Shown: positions 60,796 to 64,000 of the stretch, piece by piece
Numbering within the stretch: position 1 is the first letter of the stretch
Layout of the letters: each line of letters begins with the position of its first letter
Assembly (NCBI GenBank): GCA_905178155.1
Contig: CAJINV010000001.1
Location: 16,395,166 to 16,459,165, forward strand
Source: Amoebophrya sp. A120
Taxonomy: Eukaryota; Sar; Dinophyceae; Syndiniales; Amoebophryaceae
Length of the DNA: 64,000 bases
Reading direction: 5' to 3'
The notes under the pieces: model-generated
Told to the model about the DNA's origin: nothing
What the model saw: only the letters and a program-made list of their open reading frames with translations
The model's database searches: none
Made by a program: the position numbers and the translations under genes

Positions 60796-61777
60796 ACTTG
60801 TATATGGCTGTCGCCATATACACTATGTATCTCCAGAACCAGTTTACAATGTAAAGACCACATCTAAGTAGCTGCACTTGACTGAGTTAGTTTCACAAAT
60901 GTAGAAATATTTTCATCTTGTTCCTACTTACGCAAGGGCAAACGAAGCTATCCTCAAATAACACGTAGAGAAGCCATATCCAAAAGGTCCAGCTCATTTT
61001 TGGTTTGGCTTCCTTGTTCGTCCCGATCGAAGATTATGACAATTTCAAGTAATGAAGGAACAGCTTGGCATCTCTCCTTTCTGTCATCTTCAGACCCTCA
61101 GATGTACAATGTGAGCCTGCCATTGCACTGACAATGAGGCTAGTGAAATCCGATTAGGCTAGAAATTTCCCAAAAGAGCGTGTCACATCAGCGCCGAAAA
61201 GCAACTTCGCAGATTTTCAATTTCAGTTATTCCATTGTCGCACCCAGAGGACGCGTAGTGAACGGCAATGGCTTCTTCCCGTGTGGTTCGATAGAGAATG
61301 GCACACGCAGCGAAACAAGAGCCCTTGATCATACGCGGGCTTAATATTAGGAGTAGTGCTTTCGGTCGCTCCCTGTCCCTCCCAGGTAAAGTAGATAGAT
61401 TACCCAGGAAGGGGCTGAATCAAGTAAAGCTAAGAGACAATTTTTGCACTACTTGCGACTAAGGATTCATGGGAACGAACGCTTTTTCTGCGTCGCTTTA
61501 ACGGCCTGCTGGGATGAGAGATAGAGGGAGAGAGGTGCTAGAGCACATAGATCAAATGAAGGCGCGAAGGAGTAAGGACCTTTGGGTAAAAACCTCATGG
61601 TCAGTTACTCATCATCAAAGTACTGGGCCGTATTTTTTTCTTGAGTTGCCTTGCGGACTGGCTGCTGGAAAAGAACCTTTTGAATTGAAGAGTTTCGATG
61701 TTTCCTTGCTTCCTCATCTCCAGCACAAAGTCTAGTAGCTTTGCCCCTGCCGTGCATGCGATAGGAGCATTAAACTA

Positions 61778-62023
61778 TTTTACGTAAAAGTGTAGTAACA
61801 GTAGTGCAGACATTGCTGTCGTTCTTTTCACTCTAGCACCAACTGAACAGATCGGTACAGGAAGTGACTAGACATCTGTGTTTTTTTTTGTTGTGCTGGT
61901 GCAAGAACAATCTTCGGTCACTCTTTCTTTGTTCCTGCAATACAAGATTTTTTTTCGTTTTTGGCGGAAGCATACGAATTCCCTTTTTCTTGCTGTCGAG
62001 GCTCCTTTTCTTCATTTCGTTCA
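61778..62023. repeat. 246-bp block, copy 2
   Basis: The partner of 60553-60795. It lies about 230 bp upstream of the BspA-like gene and could contribute to its promoter or 5' leader. The tight conservation over non-coding sequence suggests recent duplication. Confidence 0.93.
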
Positions 62024-62253
62024 TTGCAATGAAGCACATGTGGAACAAAGATAGAGTAGTTTAGGCACGCCTGTTAGCAAATATTATTGGGATGTAGAAG
62101 CGAGAGCGACGAGACATGCGCAAAGAAATCACACAGGAGCACCTTTTCCATTTTACACCTTTTCGGCACACATAAAAGTCGCTCACTTATTCGCTTTTTG
62201 TCCAGAGGACCAGATCACAAATCACTTGCAAAAAACGGCAAAGCACAGCGAAA

Positions 62254-63876
62254 ATGTTGAGCTCCAACCCGGCAGGTGAGATTGAGCCTACAGCCTCGCG
62301 CGCCACCTCTGTCGCAAGTGCTGCGGAGGCGCCTGCAACTTTCGGACTGGAGGTCCTGGACTTGCGTGGGAAGCAGCTATGTCTCGAACCGCGCTCGTGG
62401 ATCGCTGCAACAACTACGAAGAAGCAAGTAAAGCAGGCCATTGCAAAGGCTTGGCTGCTCTCCGAACGCAATACGGAAAAGAAGCGTAGCTGTTTTTGGG
62501 GGCGCGTTTTCGTCTTCCCCACGGGCGCTGAAATGGCTCAGCAGTGCAGCGTAGGAAGTCTCGACGTAGTGCAGGACGAGGAAAACTTCGCCGATTGGTG
62601 GCAGGGCCTGCAGGAGGAGGACAAGGAAGAGCAGACGACAAAGCCATCCCTCACATTCTTCGTACGCTACCGCAAAACCTTCGGGAGCCGCGAGGAACTA
62701 GATGTTGCGCTCCGTCCTTATTTGGAGGAAGGAAACGGCGACGGAACCCGAAGTGCGGAGCAACAGGCGAAAATTGAAGAAAGCGAGCAAGTCTATGGAA
62801 AGATCATTACGTGGGACGTAAGTGGTGTGAAAAATTTGCGGGAATTGTTTCAATATCAGACCGAGTTTAATCTTGACATCCGCGGTTGGGACGTTTCCGG
62901 TGCGGAATGTATGAGATATATGTTCTACGACGCGTGCCGATTCAACCAGCCGGTAGAGGATTGGGATGTTGGCAACGTGGAAGACATGACCGGAATGTTC
63001 TGCGGTGCGGAGGATTTCAACCAGCCCCTCGCCTCTTGGAACGTCAGCAACGTGGAAGACATGCGCTGGATGTTTTCGCTCGCGCTAACGTTCAACCAGC
63101 CGCTCGCATCTTGGGACGTCAGCAACGTGAAAGACATGTCGGGGATGTTCAACAGCGCACGGAATTTCAACGAGCCCCTCGCCTCTTGGAACGTCAGCAA
63201 CGTGCGCAGCATGGGGTCGATGCTCTATGGTGCGCTGAATTTCAACCAGCCCCTCGCCTCTTGGAACGTCAGCAACGTGCGCGACATGAGTTCGATGCTC
63301 AGTCAAGCACTGAATTTCAACCAGCCCCTCGCCTCTTGGAATGTCAGCGGCGTGGAAGACATGGAGTTCATGTTTGTGAGCGCGCAAAGGTTCAGCCAGC
63401 CACTTGCATCTTGGAACGTCAGCAACGTGCGCAGCATGAGGTATATGTTCCAAGGCGCCACAGAGTTCAGCTATCCGCTGGACAGCTGGCAGGTGCAGGC
63501 GGGTACCAATCTCGACGGCATCACTTGCGGCGCCTCCTCCTACACACACGGGCTGCCGCAGAGGGTCCTTGACGATGCTGGCAACATCATCACCGAGGCA
63601 GTGCAAGTGGATTCGGATAGCGATTTTGAAGCCGAGGACGAGGGCACCAGCGACAGCGACGGCGATTCAGGTATGTCTGAGCTTTGGTTGCCCTGCTTCA
63701 TCATGGCTCCAGAGCCAAAATCTAATGAAGGCTTGCAATCAGTAGTTTCTCTTCTCTGCAGATATCATTTCGATGAAATTTTCGCAGGTAGTCATGTCGA
63801 CGGCGATGAAGAGGAGGAAGATGCCGAATCCCACTTAGATTCCGAGGGGCTGCAGGAAGATGCTGGACTTGAGTAG
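62254..63876 (+). CDS. BspA/DUF285-type leucine-rich-like repeat protein, about 501 aa
   Basis: Exons are 62254-63670 and 63788-63876 with a GT-AG intron; the unspliced frame is also open to the same stop. Residues 1-190 are a non-repetitive head. Residues about 190-420 carry about ten 25-residue units of the form FNQPLASWNVSNVxxMxxMF, the hallmark of the BspA-like/DUF285 surface-repeat family found in bacteria and several protists, where it mediates protein binding. The C-terminus is strongly acidic (Asp, Glu, Ser). I see no signal peptide or membrane segment, so an intracellular location is possible. Several units are nearly identical in DNA, pointing to recent unit expansion. The family is often transferred between microbes, but the intron shows this copy is settled in a eukaryote. 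Confidence 0.92.
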   Translation: MLSSNPAGEIEPTASRATSVASAAEAPATFGLEVLDLRGKQLCLEPRSWIAATTTKKQVKQAIAKAWLLSERNTEKKRSCFWGRVFVFPTGAEMAQQCSVGSLDVVQDEENFADWWQGLQEEDKEEQTTKPSLTFFVRYRKTFGSREELDVALRPYLEEGNGDGTRSAEQQAKIEESEQVYGKIITWDVSGVKNLRELFQYQTEFNLDIRGWDVSGAECMRYMFYDACRFNQPVEDWDVGNVEDMTGMFCGAEDFNQPLASWNVSNVEDMRWMFSLALTFNQPLASWDVSNVKDMSGMFNSARNFNEPLASWNVSNVRSMGSMLYGALNFNQPLASWNVSNVRDMSSMLSQALNFNQPLASWNVSGVEDMEFMFVSAQRFSQPLASWNVSNVRSMRYMFQGATEFSYPLDSWQVQAGTNLDGITCGASSYTHGLPQRVLDDAGNIITEAVQVDSDSDFEAEDEGTSDSDGDSGMSELWLPCFIMAPEPKSNEGLQSVVSLLCRYHFDEIFAGSHVDGDEEEEDAESHLDSEGLQEDAGLE

Positions 63877-64000
63877 GATTCCAATCGCGAGGAACAAAAC
63901 AGAGTCAGGATTTCACACGTGGGCCTTCTTGTCACAGCAAACGTTCAGAATGGCCGCTCTATTTGATAGGAGGGCACCAAGAGGGCGTCTTGCGTTGAAG

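Larger units (their letters stand above)
59348..62253. other. 2.9 kb intergenic, repeat-bearing
   Basis: No gene is supported on either strand. It contains a short TCTA microsatellite near 60534-60550 and two pairs of direct repeats listed separately. The small frames at 60638-60871 and 61864-62064 are simply the duplicated block read in the same frame. Confidence 0.5.

Noticed and set aside
62886-63606. Long alternative + and - frames across the BspA-like repeats
   Set aside because: The 75-bp repeat period keeps all frames open. Only the frame with FNQPLASWNVSNV has family identity.
1-64000. tRNA, rRNA or other structured RNA genes
   Set aside because: Reading both strands I found no convincing cloverleaf or rRNA-like segment. 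A covariance search would be decisive.

Overview
This is nuclear DNA of a eukaryotic microbe. The genes have many short introns, and the products include cytosolic ribosomal protein S24, RBX1, calcineurin A, a calcium-dependent protein kinase, the ciliary WD-repeat protein CFAP52 and a strawberry-notch helicase. A CDPK together with a motile-cilium protein points to an alveolate. Every gene I can support lies on the + strand, like the unidirectional gene blocks of dinoflagellates. Several introns are transposon-like: terminal inverted repeats, short direct repeats, and no GT-AG boundary in any register. That combination is what has been reported for the syndinian dinoflagellate Amoebophrya, so my best guess is Amoebophrya or a relative. 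This is inference, not a database result.

Layout. 1-3274: end of an unknown gene, then an unknown 566-residue gene. 4068-4811: RPS24. 5546-7521: unknown 299-residue gene with one transposon-like intron. 9729-18256: two consecutive long coiled-coil proteins. 19689-26246: strawberry-notch helicase whose first intron is a 2.2 kb insert flanked by a 59-bp exon duplication. 26741-28946: CDPK. 30194-35623: a predicted mitochondrial protein fusing E1-alpha, E1-beta, two lipoyl domains and an E2 core of a 2-oxoacid dehydrogenase. 36969-37513: RBX1. 38169-42678: CFAP52, with three transposon-like introns and extra copies of its last exon downstream. 44642-47010: calcineurin A, followed by a 1 kb element with about 75-bp inverted termini. 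48774-55303: cysteine-rich membrane protein interrupted by a copied piece of the E1-beta gene. 56230-57568: ubiquitin-like-domain protein. 58067-59347: PhyH-type dioxygenase. 62254-63876: BspA/DUF285 repeat protein.

For most multi-exon genes I joined exons by hand and checked that exon lengths sum to a whole number of codons. The fusion gene (1328 aa), CFAP52 (639 aa), calcineurin (517 aa), the helicase (1405 aa), the CDPK, RPS24, RBX1, both coiled-coil genes and the 299-residue gene all close in frame. In the genes with transposon-like introns this works only if each element is removed together with one copy of its short direct repeat. That is the strongest evidence that these elements are true introns.

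The most interesting signals are (1) the introner family, (2) four loci where 43-68 bp or more of exon is duplicated directly on either side of a 1-2.2 kb insert, (3) the E1-E2 fusion enzyme, and (4) hairpins inside the inserts whose loops carry a sequence antisense to the 3' half of the dinoflagellate spliced leader.
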